Assembly: GCA_039191605.1 (NCBI GenBank)
Contig: JBCCXL010000004.1
Span: 186,001-250,000, forward strand
Direction of reading: 5' to 3'
DNA from: JBCCXL01 sp039191605
Lineage (GTDB): Bacteria; Acidobacteriota; Thermoanaerobaculia; Multivoradales; JAHZIX01
Length of the DNA stretch: 64,000 nucleotides
Program-made: the position numbers and the translations under genes
Notes under the pieces: model-generated
The model's database searches: none
Told to the model about the DNA's origin: nothing
Seen by the model: only the letters and a program-made list of their open reading frames with translations
Part shown: positions 17,550 through 25,140 of the stretch, piece by piece
Layout: the number at the start of each line of letters is the position of its first letter
How positions within the stretch are numbered: position 1 is the first letter of the stretch

Positions 17550-18160
17550 GCCCCGAGACGATTAGCCCCCAGACCTTGTCCTCCGGCAAGCATCGCACCC
17601 TCCGCCGAGTCGGGCTCTTCGCCCTCGGGCTCGGAGCCCTGGGCCTGGGCCTCGCGGCCCTGTTCTCGCTGCGCCCCTGGGGGCCAGAGCCACGACGCCT
17701 GAGCGAAGATCAGCGCCGGGAACGCATCGATCGGCTGTATAGCGAATACCGCGAGAGCTTCCCCGATGTGCCCTCGCTCTCCCCCGAAGCCCTCACCCAA
17801 CGCCTCGAGTCCGCAACACCACCACCGATCCTCGTCGACGTCCGGGACGAGCGAGAACAAGAGATCTCCATGCTCCCCGACGCCCTGACGACCGAAGCCT
17901 TCGAAGAGCTCCGAAGACAGCAACCCCAGCAGGTCGCCGCCGCCGAGATCGTCACCTATTGCACCATCGGCTACCGCAGCGGCCGCTACGCCGAAGAGCT
18001 CCGGGAGCAGGGCCTCAACGCCCACAACCTAGCCGGCAGTCTCCTCGCCTGGACCCACACCGGACGCCCCCTCGAGCACCGCGACGCCCCGGTCTACCGA
18101 CTCCACGTCTGGAGTGAGCGCTACGACCTCGCGGCAGACGCCTACACCACGACCTGGTAA
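17546..18160 (+). CDS. membrane-anchored rhodanese-like protein
   Basis: A 204-residue protein with one transmembrane helix at about 22-45 and a single periplasmic rhodanese domain. LVDVRDEREQEISMLPDAL is the substrate-side loop, and TYCTIGYRSGRYAEEL carries the catalytic Cys with the CxxGxRS active-site loop. NLAGSLLAW is the C-terminal hallmark. Rhodaneses transfer sulfane sulfur to a thiophilic acceptor; the acceptor is unknown here. Its ATG overlaps the stop of the upstream small membrane protein, making it the last gene of the acyl-CoA oxidase run. Just downstream is a REP-like array and then the Cys-rich copper-storage gene. Confidence 0.85.
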   Translation: MSPETISPQTLSSGKHRTLRRVGLFALGLGALGLGLAALFSLRPWGPEPRRLSEDQRRERIDRLYSEYRESFPDVPSLSPEALTQRLESATPPPILVDVRDEREQEISMLPDALTTEAFEELRRQQPQQVAAAEIVTYCTIGYRSGRYAEELREQGLNAHNLAGSLLAWTHTGRPLEHRDAPVYRLHVWSERYDLAADAYTTTW

Positions 18161-18182
18161 GACAGCCAGACAGCGCCTCGGC

Positions 18183-18381
18183 CGAATCAGGGAACTTGGC
18201 CGACTGGGAACTTGGCTGGGAACTTGGCTCCTGGGAACTTGGCTGGCGAGTGATCCTGGGAACTTGGCAGGCGAGTGATCCCAAGGCGAAAACTGGGCAC
18301 TTGGTAGGCGAGTGATCCGCAGCCATCAAGGAACTTAGCCATCAAGGAACTTAGCAGGCGAGTGATCCGGGCGAGTGATCC
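18183..18381 (+). repeat. REP-like array A
   Basis: Four 24-base units (18233-18256, 18258-18281, 18295-18318, 18345-18368), each made of GGGAACTTGG (or a variant) followed by CAGGCGAGTGATCC (or TGGCGAGTGATCC). A core-only copy lies at 18369-18381, and several left halves GGGAACTTGGC lie upstream from 18191. It fills the gap between the rhodanese and the copper-storage gene. The same core recurs in arrays near 20.8, 24.9 and 31.1 kb and in the permease gene at 33.1 kb. Confidence 0.85.
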
Positions 18382-18488
18382 GCAGCCGAAGGATCGACAC
18401 CCCTGGGATATAGTTCTCCTACACTTACGTTTTTAGTCTAGGTCTGCAGGACATCGATCGAGGGCCTTAGAAGCCCCGAGGGAGAGGA

Positions 18489-19025
18489 ATGATGAAGTCT
18501 TCAAGCACCCTGAGCCGACGAACCCTTCTCGCCAGCGCGGGCGCCTTGGCAGCGGCTACGGCAGCGCCATCGGTACTCGCCAGCGCAGGACCTGATCACC
18601 ACGAGAAAAAGGACGGGCACGGCGGGCACGGCGGGCACGGAGGTCATGAGGGCCATGAGGGCCATGAGGGCCACGGGCATACAGGTAGCGGCCCGCATCA
18701 CGAGAGCCTCGTCACCGCCGCCCTAGAATGCGTAGCGGAAGGCCAGCATTGCCTGCAGCACTGTCTCGAAGCCCTCGGAGCAGGAGATCGCAGCCTGGCA
18801 GCGTGCGCCCAGCAGACCACCGAGTTGGTCAGCAGCTGTTCGGCCCTCGCTGGTCTGGGAGCCCATAACTCTTCTCATCTCGCTCTCTTCGCCCAGGCTG
18901 CCGAATCGATATGCCGCTCCTGTGAGGAGGCCTGTCGGCAGCATCTGCACCACGAAGCCTGCCGGCGCTGCGCCGAGGCCTGCGCTCGCTGCGCCGCCGA
19001 GTGCCGCAAGCTGATCAGCACCTGA
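18489..19025 (+). CDS. csp: Tat-exported copper-storage protein (Csp), Cys-rich four-helix bundle
   Basis: A 178-residue protein. A twin-arginine signal (LSRRTLLASAGALAAATAAP) is followed by a His/Gly/Glu-rich linker of GGHGGH and EGHEGH repeats (about 37-65), a probable extra metal-binding tract. The four-helix bundle has exactly 13 Cys, many as CxxxC pairs along helices (CLQHC, CRSCEEAC, CRRCAEACARCAAEC). Members of the Csp family store many Cu(I) ions inside such bundles, and Csp1-type members are Tat-exported. ATG codons occur at 18489 and 18492; GGAG at 18481-18484 suits the second better. It faces a hairpin terminator downstream. The copper role is from family knowledge. Confidence 0.9.
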   Translation: MMKSSSTLSRRTLLASAGALAAATAAPSVLASAGPDHHEKKDGHGGHGGHGGHEGHEGHEGHGHTGSGPHHESLVTAALECVAEGQHCLQHCLEALGAGDRSLAACAQQTTELVSSCSALAGLGAHNSSHLALFAQAAESICRSCEEACRQHLHHEACRRCAEACARCAAECRKLIST

Positions 19026-19095
19026 TTCTGATCTGCTCTCCGCGGAGCGGCCAGCTTCCTCATCGACGAAGATCTCGGATCTATGGATCCGATTC

Positions 19096-19135
19096 AACAG
19101 CCCGGGACCAAGATCAACAAGGTTCCCGGGCTGTT
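19096..19135. terminator. hairpin between convergent genes
   Basis: AACAGCCCGGGA pairs perfectly with TCCCGGGCTGTT (12 bp, 16-base loop). It lies in the 137-base gap between csp and the metzincin gene and is symmetric, so it could stop transcription from both sides. U tracts are weak. Confidence 0.65.
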
Positions 19136-19162
19136 CTCGTATCCCGCAATCCCCAAGGGGAC

Positions 19163-20650
19163 CTACTCTTCTCCCGCTGGCTGGATCGAATGGTCCGAGG
19201 GGCCTGCGACGCCCACCGCTGGATCGGTCACGCTCGAAGGCACAACGTCCCAGCCACCGAGGCCGCCGGTCTCAAAGCCGTTGGCAAAGATCTGGTAGAC
19301 GCTCTGCCGGAAGCCAGCGGTAGTGGGCCCCGTCGCGTTGAGGGTTTTGCGGTTGTCCGTCGCTAAGGGCTGGCCTTCGGGAATCCCCATCGGGGCACCG
19401 GTGATGGGGTCGTTCACCTCTGGGTTCGCCCAATACAGGCGGCGTGTGCAGGTGGAGCAACGGTTGTCGTTGGTCGCCATGATGGTGCGGAACTCATTGA
19501 CGATGTCTAGATGGCCGTGATTGAAGGTGAAGGGTGAGTTGTCGGTATCGTCGCCTCCCCATTGATGCCGCCCCCCCTGGAGATGCCCCAGCTCGTGCTG
19601 GAAGGTATAGCCGGGAGAGATGCATCGCTGACTGGTGACGCAGAAGGCGAAGGCCTCGAAGCCTGGCGTGACGTCCGTCATGATGAAGGCCCTACCACAG
19701 CCTCCGGTATCGAAGATCAGCTTGACGGTATCGGCACCGTGGAGGTCCCGCAGAGGATGCACTTCATCCATGTGGCCATCGTTCGGGTCCTGTAGACGGT
19801 CCCGTAGATCGCCCCCACCCTGCGTCTCGTCGTAGTCGATCTCCTGCAGATGAGCCAGGAACACCCGATGAGTGATTCCGCTGCGCTCGTAGCTCAGATT
19901 GGTCTCGGTGACCCCTAACTCCACCAGGCTCTCCACCGCTACGGTCCCCCCGGCACCGTCCCGGGCGTTGGGCGTGTAGACCACCAGCAGATCGTGAAAG
20001 AAGACATCCGGTCCACCGGTGCCGGCGATCCCAGCTTCACTAGAGCGGGTTCCTGCACCCCCTACAGCAGAATCGAGAGACTCTCGAGGAACGGCTGTCG
20101 GAGGCGACTCCCGATACGCGGGATGACTCTCGTCCACCTCCTGGATCGCGTGCAGGCTCCGTCCATCAGCATCTTGGCCGATCACCCTCAATTCGATGAG
20201 CCGGTGATCCACCCGTACCGAGCCCACCACCGTGCTCTCTCGGGCGACCAAGATCACGTCTCCCCGAGGCTTTCCGCCCTGGCCCTTCACTTCCCCCACC
20301 CAGGAGACGCTTCCCGATCGATTGGGGATCACCCGCACTCGCCGGACCTCGAGTCTCTCCCCGGCGAAGAGGTCTAAGGTTAGCCGGTCAGCCCGCGCCA
20401 GGGCAGGCGGTCCTCCTGAGCCATCGGAGGCCTCCGGCAGCAGCCATTGCGGCTCGATCTGCACCCCCCGGCGCCGCAAAATGCCCGCGCTGCGGTCGGC
20501 GCTAGCTTCCCCTGTCGAGGCCCACAGGGATTGGAAATCTCTCTCTTGAGGTATTGCCGCTCCGGCCAACGAAGTGGTGGCCAATAGAGTGAAGAGCAGG
20601 CCCGCAAGCAAAAGAGCCCATCCACTAATCCAGCGTCGAGATTCAGTCAT
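19163..20650 (-). CDS. secreted metzincin-type zinc metalloprotease
   Basis: A 495-residue exported peptidase. A signal peptide (about 1-32, ending LAGAA) and a propeptide-like region are followed by a catalytic domain. The perfect extended zinc site HELGHLQGGRH spans residues 352-362 (three His ligands and the general-base Glu). The Met-turn is in TIMATND, with Met at about 391. This HExxHxxGxxH plus Met-turn is diagnostic of metzincins (reprolysin/M12-like or M72-like). A Cys-rich surround (CVTSQRC, CSTC) suggests disulfides. The tail IFANGFETGGLGGWD resembles short C-terminal modules seen in secreted proteins of these bacteria. The ATG at 20650 has AAGAGG seven bases upstream. Confidence 0.85.
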   Translation of the reverse strand: MTESRRWISGWALLLAGLLFTLLATTSLAGAAIPQERDFQSLWASTGEASADRSAGILRRRGVQIEPQWLLPEASDGSGGPPALARADRLTLDLFAGERLEVRRVRVIPNRSGSVSWVGEVKGQGGKPRGDVILVARESTVVGSVRVDHRLIELRVIGQDADGRSLHAIQEVDESHPAYRESPPTAVPRESLDSAVGGAGTRSSEAGIAGTGGPDVFFHDLLVVYTPNARDGAGGTVAVESLVELGVTETNLSYERSGITHRVFLAHLQEIDYDETQGGGDLRDRLQDPNDGHMDEVHPLRDLHGADTVKLIFDTGGCGRAFIMTDVTPGFEAFAFCVTSQRCISPGYTFQHELGHLQGGRHQWGGDDTDNSPFTFNHGHLDIVNEFRTIMATNDNRCSTCTRRLYWANPEVNDPITGAPMGIPEGQPLATDNRKTLNATGPTTAGFRQSVYQIFANGFETGGLGGWDVVPSSVTDPAVGVAGPSDHSIQPAGEE

Positions 20651-20780
20651 GGCACCGCCTCTTCGGATTCTGTTCGTGATGGAGGTTCATTCACCTCAGC
20701 AGGGTCATCCCGTCATTGCCAAGAGTCTATCCCGAGCCTCCAGCCCCCGAGGCCCAATTCAACCCCCTTGGAGCTGATTC

Positions 20781-20914
20781 GGAACATCCTGAGCAAAGAC
20801 CAGCCGAGTGATCCGGAACAAAGACCAGCCGAGTGATCCGGAACAAAGACCAGCCGAGTGATCCGGAACAAAGACCAGCCGAGTGATCCGGAACAAAGAC
20901 CAGCCGAGTGATCC
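20781..20914 (+). repeat. REP-like array B: 25-base perfect tandem repeat
   Basis: Five copies at a strict 25-base period (starts 20795, 20820, 20845, 20870 and 20895), unit beginning AAAGACCAG and ending GATCCGGAAC. It contains CAGCCGAGTGATCC, a one-base variant of the window-wide core. There are no spacers between units. It fills most of the gap between the PhoD-like gene's 3' end and the metzincin start, so it would be in the leader or promoter region of the protease. Confidence 0.9.
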
Positions 20915-20942
20915 TAATGATCCTCGCCGGAACCAGAGCGGA

Positions 20943-22163
20943 TCAGTCGATAATTTCGGTCGGTGGTTGAAGCTTCCGAAGCGGAATCTCCTGGGCGAAG
21001 ACGGTCCCTCCCATCTCATTGCGCGTGCTCAACGTAATTGACGGTTCCCCTTCCCACTGCAGCTCGATCCAGCCGAAGTTGTGGTCGCCGTAGGGCGGAA
21101 AGACGGCTAGGGGAGCCGGGCGAGCAGCTCCCCTAGGATTGGCGCGATTGAGGCTGCTGGAGGTCAACTCATAGAGGGGGTAGCCCAGGCCGCCATCCCC
21201 ACGGCTGAGCTCACTGAAATGAGCATCACCGCTCAACAGGATCACCCCACCAGCTCGAGTCTTGCGCAGCAGGGAGAAGAGGCGCTCTTGCTCTAGCGGG
21301 AGATTCTTCCAGCTTTCGAATCCCGAAGCGTAGCTCAGCACCCGAATACCGGAAACGATCAGCCGTACCTCCGCCGGCTGCTGAAGCTGCTCCTCGAGCC
21401 AAGCCCATTGGGCTTCTCCCAGCATTGTCGCTTCCGAGTCGAGCCGGGGACGGTATCGAAAATAGGGGGAAGGGTCTCTCTCCAAAGCCGAGCGAAACCA
21501 GCGCCCGTCGAGCAACAGAATTTGAACTCGCTGCCCCGGCGGACCCAGGACATAGGATTGATACACCCCGGGCCGCTGACGCATCGGCGCATCCTCAGGA
21601 ACGCCGAAAAATTCGACTAGGGCACGCTTAGCCAGCTGCTTGGCCTCGAACTCGGCGCCCGCATCGTTGGCGCCGTAGTCGTGATCATCCCAGGTCGCCA
21701 ACACCGGCACCCTGCTCCGCAGCTTTGCGAAGCCCGGCACAGATCCCAAGGCCTCATAGGCGCGCTGCATTTCGCCGAAGTCGGTCGTGTCGGCGTAGAC
21801 GTTGTCGCCAATCATCAGGAAGAGATTCGGGGCGGCCTCCGATACAGCTTCCCAGATTGGCTGGGAATAGTCCTGATGGGCACAGGATCCCAGCGCGATG
21901 CGGTCGATTCTCTCGTTCGGCACCAACGCCACCCTGGCAGCGCTCTCAGCGGGACTGCCGGATGACGGCTGCTCCGATGCGGCTGGTGCAGCCGCTACAC
22001 CTGGAGACTGAGCAGCAGTAGAGACGCAGGCCGACGAAGCTCCCAGCAGCAGGAGTAATAAAGCCGAGAGACCCTGTCGCTGAGACCAGCACCGGCGTCT
22101 CTTTCGCCTCTTCAGCGACCAGCTTTCTCGAGTCAGTGATTTACAGGATCTCTCAATCTTCAT
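20943..22163 (-). CDS. PhoD-like metallophosphatase, probably a lipoprotein
   Basis: A 406-residue exported phosphatase. A basic N-terminus and hydrophobic segment end in GASSAC, a weak lipobox. The metal-site motifs are ALGSCAHQDY, FLMIGDNVYADTTD, VLATWDDHDYGANDAG, LLLDGRWFR and ILLSGDAHFSEL: the alkaline phosphatase D / PhoD set (Fe3+/Ca2+ in characterised members). The frame is open further upstream, but ATG 22163 is preferred because it precedes the export signal and overlaps the kinase stop by 11 bases. Co-translation with a Ser/Thr kinase is unusual. It could act on phosphodiesters or phosphate scavenging; there is no evidence for protein phosphatase activity. Confidence 0.85.
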   Translation of the reverse strand: MKIERSCKSLTRESWSLKRRKRRRCWSQRQGLSALLLLLLGASSACVSTAAQSPGVAAAPAASEQPSSGSPAESAARVALVPNERIDRIALGSCAHQDYSQPIWEAVSEAAPNLFLMIGDNVYADTTDFGEMQRAYEALGSVPGFAKLRSRVPVLATWDDHDYGANDAGAEFEAKQLAKRALVEFFGVPEDAPMRQRPGVYQSYVLGPPGQRVQILLLDGRWFRSALERDPSPYFRYRPRLDSEATMLGEAQWAWLEEQLQQPAEVRLIVSGIRVLSYASGFESWKNLPLEQERLFSLLRKTRAGGVILLSGDAHFSELSRGDGGLGYPLYELTSSSLNRANPRGAARPAPLAVFPPYGDHNFGWIELQWEGEPSITLSTRNEMGGTVFAQEIPLRKLQPPTEIID

Positions 22164-24741
22164 CGAATTCCAGTTTCCCCGTGGTTTCCCAATGAGTCGC
22201 AATCTGCTGGGCGCGAGCTTCACGGCCCGTCGAACGCAGAAGGTTGAGGTAATTCTCTCGAGCTCCCGAGAACTCGGGATGATCCATCGACAGGGAGCCT
22301 GCCAGCACCTGGAAACTCTGAAGGTACAGCTCCTCTGCCTCCGCGAGCTTGCCACGGTCGCGGTGAATATTGGCCAGCAAATGCAGGTCAAAGCCGATGT
22401 AGGGATGCTCCTCACCGTGGAGCTCTCGATCCATGGCCAGCGCCTCTCGGGCTAGCGCCTCCGCCTTCTCCAATCGGCCGGACTCCCAATACAGCTGACC
22501 GAGATTGACCGTCACCATGGACACCTGGGCATGGGTCGCACCGAAGAGCTCTTCGAAGATCTTCAGCGCCTGCCGGAGCTGCAGCTCAGAATCGGCGTAC
22601 CGCTTCTGGGCCAGATAGAGGGTGCCCAAGTTGTTATGGAGGTGACCCAAATTCGGATGCCTCGAGCCCAGCGATCGCTCCCAAACCTCCCCCACGTGCC
22701 GCCAGAGAGCCTCAGCGTCCTCGTAGCGACTGACTCGACGGTAGACGACGGCCAGAGCGTTCTCGATCCTCGCTACCTGATCGTTATCCGGTCCGAGAGT
22801 GCGGCGCCGAATCTCCAGGCTTCGCTCAAGATCGTCGATCGCTTCCTGGTAGCGCCCCATCTGTGTGAGCACCACTCCGGCGTCATGCAGAGTCTCGGCC
22901 AGCTGATGTTCTCCCGAAGCGCCTTGGGCCTCTTCTGGAAGACGAATCTCCTCGAGATACTTCAAGGCTTCCTCGAAGCGCCCCTGGATTCGATAGAGCT
23001 CGCCGAGGCGCTTCTTCGCGAACAAGACCCGGGGATGGTCTTCGCCAACCAGCCCCTGGCGAATCTCCAGCGAGCGCAGAGCCAGTGACTCTGACTCCTC
23101 GAAGCGCGAGAGCACCTGCATCAAATAGGAGCTTTCTGAGTACACCTCGGCCAGGTCGAGATCTTCTCTCCCCGTCTCTTCCAAAATCCTCGTCGCTTCT
23201 GCCAAGAGATCTTCCGCGCGGTCATAGTCGGTCGTCATGCGCAACAACCTCGCCAACCTCAGGGCGCCATCGGCGATGTCCAAGGGATCGGGCTCAGCGA
23301 TCCCGCGGCGCTGAGCTAGACTCTCCTCCAGCAGGCTATGGGAGGTCTCGTAATCCCCAAGCTGGTAGTACACCGATCCCATGGTAGCCATCATTCGAGC
23401 CTGCACCGCGGGCTGATCATTGAGGTCTAGCCGGATCCGCTGAGCGCCAGTCTCCAGGATCTCTCGAGCCGTCACGGTTTCCCCCTGGGAGTTCTCTGGC
23501 TTGGAGACGTTGAACATCTCCTCCATGAAGGTCACGACCTCTTCCGCCTCTCGGCTCGCCAGAATGGCCCTTCGCTCCGACTCCAGCGCTCGATTGCGCT
23601 CCGCGGAGAGCTGACGTATATGCAGCCAACCGGCAAGGAAGATCGTCACCAGGAGCCCGACGGTGACCAGCGTCGCCCCGAGAATTCGCATGCGCTGGCG
23701 GGGGCGATCGCGAATTCTCTGCAGCCTCTCCACCACCTCGGCGGCCGCCGGTCTAGCCTCCGGGGCGACCGAGAGCATGCGCTGCACCAGCAGGTTGAGC
23801 TCGGCTTCGCGATCCGGGTCCCCAATCTCCAGCTGACGGGCCTTCGTCGCAACATCCTCGAGATTCTGCACCCCCGCGAAGGGGTGCTTGCCGGAAAGCA
23901 TCTCCTCGAAAATCAACCCCAGTCCGTAGATATCGCTCGCCGCCGTAGCCCTACCTCCCTCGGCCTGCTCTGGGCTCATGTACAGCAAGGTTCCGAGCAC
24001 GACCCCGGCCTCCGTCCTCAACACCTGGGTCGCCGATCGGGGCACTTTGTCGGAGCGTTGCAATGCAATCGGCCCTTCCGCCGCGGAATCCCCTGGGCGA
24101 CCGCTCCGCTCCAGGGGCTCTGCCGTAGAGGCGAGACCGAAGTCGAGCACCTTCACCGCCCCCTGCGGCGTCAACATCACGTTCGAAGGCTTCAGATCAC
24201 GGTGCACGACGCCCCGGGCATGGGCCTTCACCAAAACCTCCGCTACTTCCTGAACGACCCGAAGTCGATCGGCGGGCTCCAGTCCACCACTCAGAACCGC
24301 CGCCAAGGTCTGACCCTCGATCAGCTCGAGGACGAGGAAATCCTGCTCTTCGTCCTCCAGGTAACCGTAGATCTGGCAGATCTTCGGATCCTGCAGCTTC
24401 GACAGCAGCCGTGCTTCGCGCAGCATCCGAGAGCGGGCACCGGAGGAAAGGCGGTCTCGACGCAGGGCCTTGAGCGCCACCCGGCGGCGCAGCTTCTCGT
24501 CGAACCCAACGTAGATCTCCCCCATTCCTCCCACCGCCAGGCGCTCCAGAATTCGGATCGATCCGACCGACTTCCCGCGCCAGTGCTCGTCCTCCAGTAG
24601 CTCCTCCTCAACCTGCCGCCCCTCTTCCCGGGCCGGTCCCCGCCGAGCACCTAGCTCACCCCCAGGCCCCAGATATTCCGTAGGCAACTCGAGAGTTTCC
24701 TCCGTCGGAGGCTGTCGAAATTTCGGATTGTCAGAATTCAT
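22153..24741 (-). CDS. transmembrane Ser/Thr protein kinase with TPR sensor domain
   Basis: An 862-residue Hanks-type kinase. The glycine loop is LAVGGMGEIYVG (about 69-79), with catalytic Lys91 in VALKAL. The catalytic loop is HRDLKPSNVML (180-190), followed by DFG (200-202) and the activation-end MSPEQAEG. A single transmembrane helix is at about 350-375. The C-terminal half is a run of tetratricopeptide repeats (about 430-850: QLGDYETSHSLLEESLAQR, RYQEAIDDLERSLEIRRRT and similar), which would lie outside the cytoplasm and bind a protein or peptide signal. The kinase domain is complete, so activity is expected. The phosphatase gene overlaps its 3' end. Its promoter region is packed with REP-like array C. 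Confidence 0.9.
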   Translation of the reverse strand: MNSDNPKFRQPPTEETLELPTEYLGPGGELGARRGPAREEGRQVEEELLEDEHWRGKSVGSIRILERLAVGGMGEIYVGFDEKLRRRVALKALRRDRLSSGARSRMLREARLLSKLQDPKICQIYGYLEDEEQDFLVLELIEGQTLAAVLSGGLEPADRLRVVQEVAEVLVKAHARGVVHRDLKPSNVMLTPQGAVKVLDFGLASTAEPLERSGRPGDSAAEGPIALQRSDKVPRSATQVLRTEAGVVLGTLLYMSPEQAEGGRATAASDIYGLGLIFEEMLSGKHPFAGVQNLEDVATKARQLEIGDPDREAELNLLVQRMLSVAPEARPAAAEVVERLQRIRDRPRQRMRILGATLVTVGLLVTIFLAGWLHIRQLSAERNRALESERRAILASREAEEVVTFMEEMFNVSKPENSQGETVTAREILETGAQRIRLDLNDQPAVQARMMATMGSVYYQLGDYETSHSLLEESLAQRRGIAEPDPLDIADGALRLARLLRMTTDYDRAEDLLAEATRILEETGREDLDLAEVYSESSYLMQVLSRFEESESLALRSLEIRQGLVGEDHPRVLFAKKRLGELYRIQGRFEEALKYLEEIRLPEEAQGASGEHQLAETLHDAGVVLTQMGRYQEAIDDLERSLEIRRRTLGPDNDQVARIENALAVVYRRVSRYEDAEALWRHVGEVWERSLGSRHPNLGHLHNNLGTLYLAQKRYADSELQLRQALKIFEELFGATHAQVSMVTVNLGQLYWESGRLEKAEALAREALAMDRELHGEEHPYIGFDLHLLANIHRDRGKLAEAEELYLQSFQVLAGSLSMDHPEFSGARENYLNLLRSTGREARAQQIATHWETTGKLEFDED

Positions 24742-24849
24742 TGGCTACCCAGCAGCATATTCCGCCTCTAGGCCGCTGACCAGGCCTTTGAAACAGAGAA
24801 GGTAGATGGTCAACCGAGACCATTGGGGAAAGTTGAGGTGAGTGGCTGA

Positions 24850-25107
24850 GGAAAGTGGCAGGCAAGTGATCCCCTGAGCGAAAAATAACCTCTGGATCAA
24901 GTAGCAGGATCAAGTCGCAGGCGAGTGATCCAATGAAGGAAAAATCGCTGGGGGGAAAGTGGCAGGCGAGTGATCCCCCGCGGGAAAGATTGCCAGAAAA
25001 GGTGGCGGGGAAAGTGGCAGGCGAGTGATCCAATGAAGGAAAAATCGCTGTGAAGGGTGACTGAGAACAGTTGAGAACAGTGGCAGGCGAGTGATCCCGA
25101 GTGATCC
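24850..25107 (+). repeat. REP-like array C
   Basis: Five full copies ending at 24872, 24931, 24976, 25031 and 25097, plus a bare CGAGTGATCC at 25098-25107. Each has GGAAAGTGG (or GAACAGTGG, CAAGTCG) followed by CAGGCGAGTGATCC; the first copy reads CAGGCAAGTGATCC. Spacing is irregular. Two of the intervals share AATGAAGGAAAAATCGCTG (from about 24932 and 25032), so a longer block was duplicated. It lies between the RND operon's end and the kinase start. A 12-bp palindrome CTGAGATCTCAG is next to it at 25111-25122. Confidence 0.85.
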
Positions 25108-25140
25108 CCCCTGAGATCTCAGTGTGCCTTCGGCAGGGTT

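Noticed and set aside
20795..20914. CRISPR array
   Set aside because: Units are directly adjacent with no spacers, the period is only 25 bases, and no cas genes are present. The irregular arrays at 18.2 and 24.9 kb also share the core with a RAYT-linked element.
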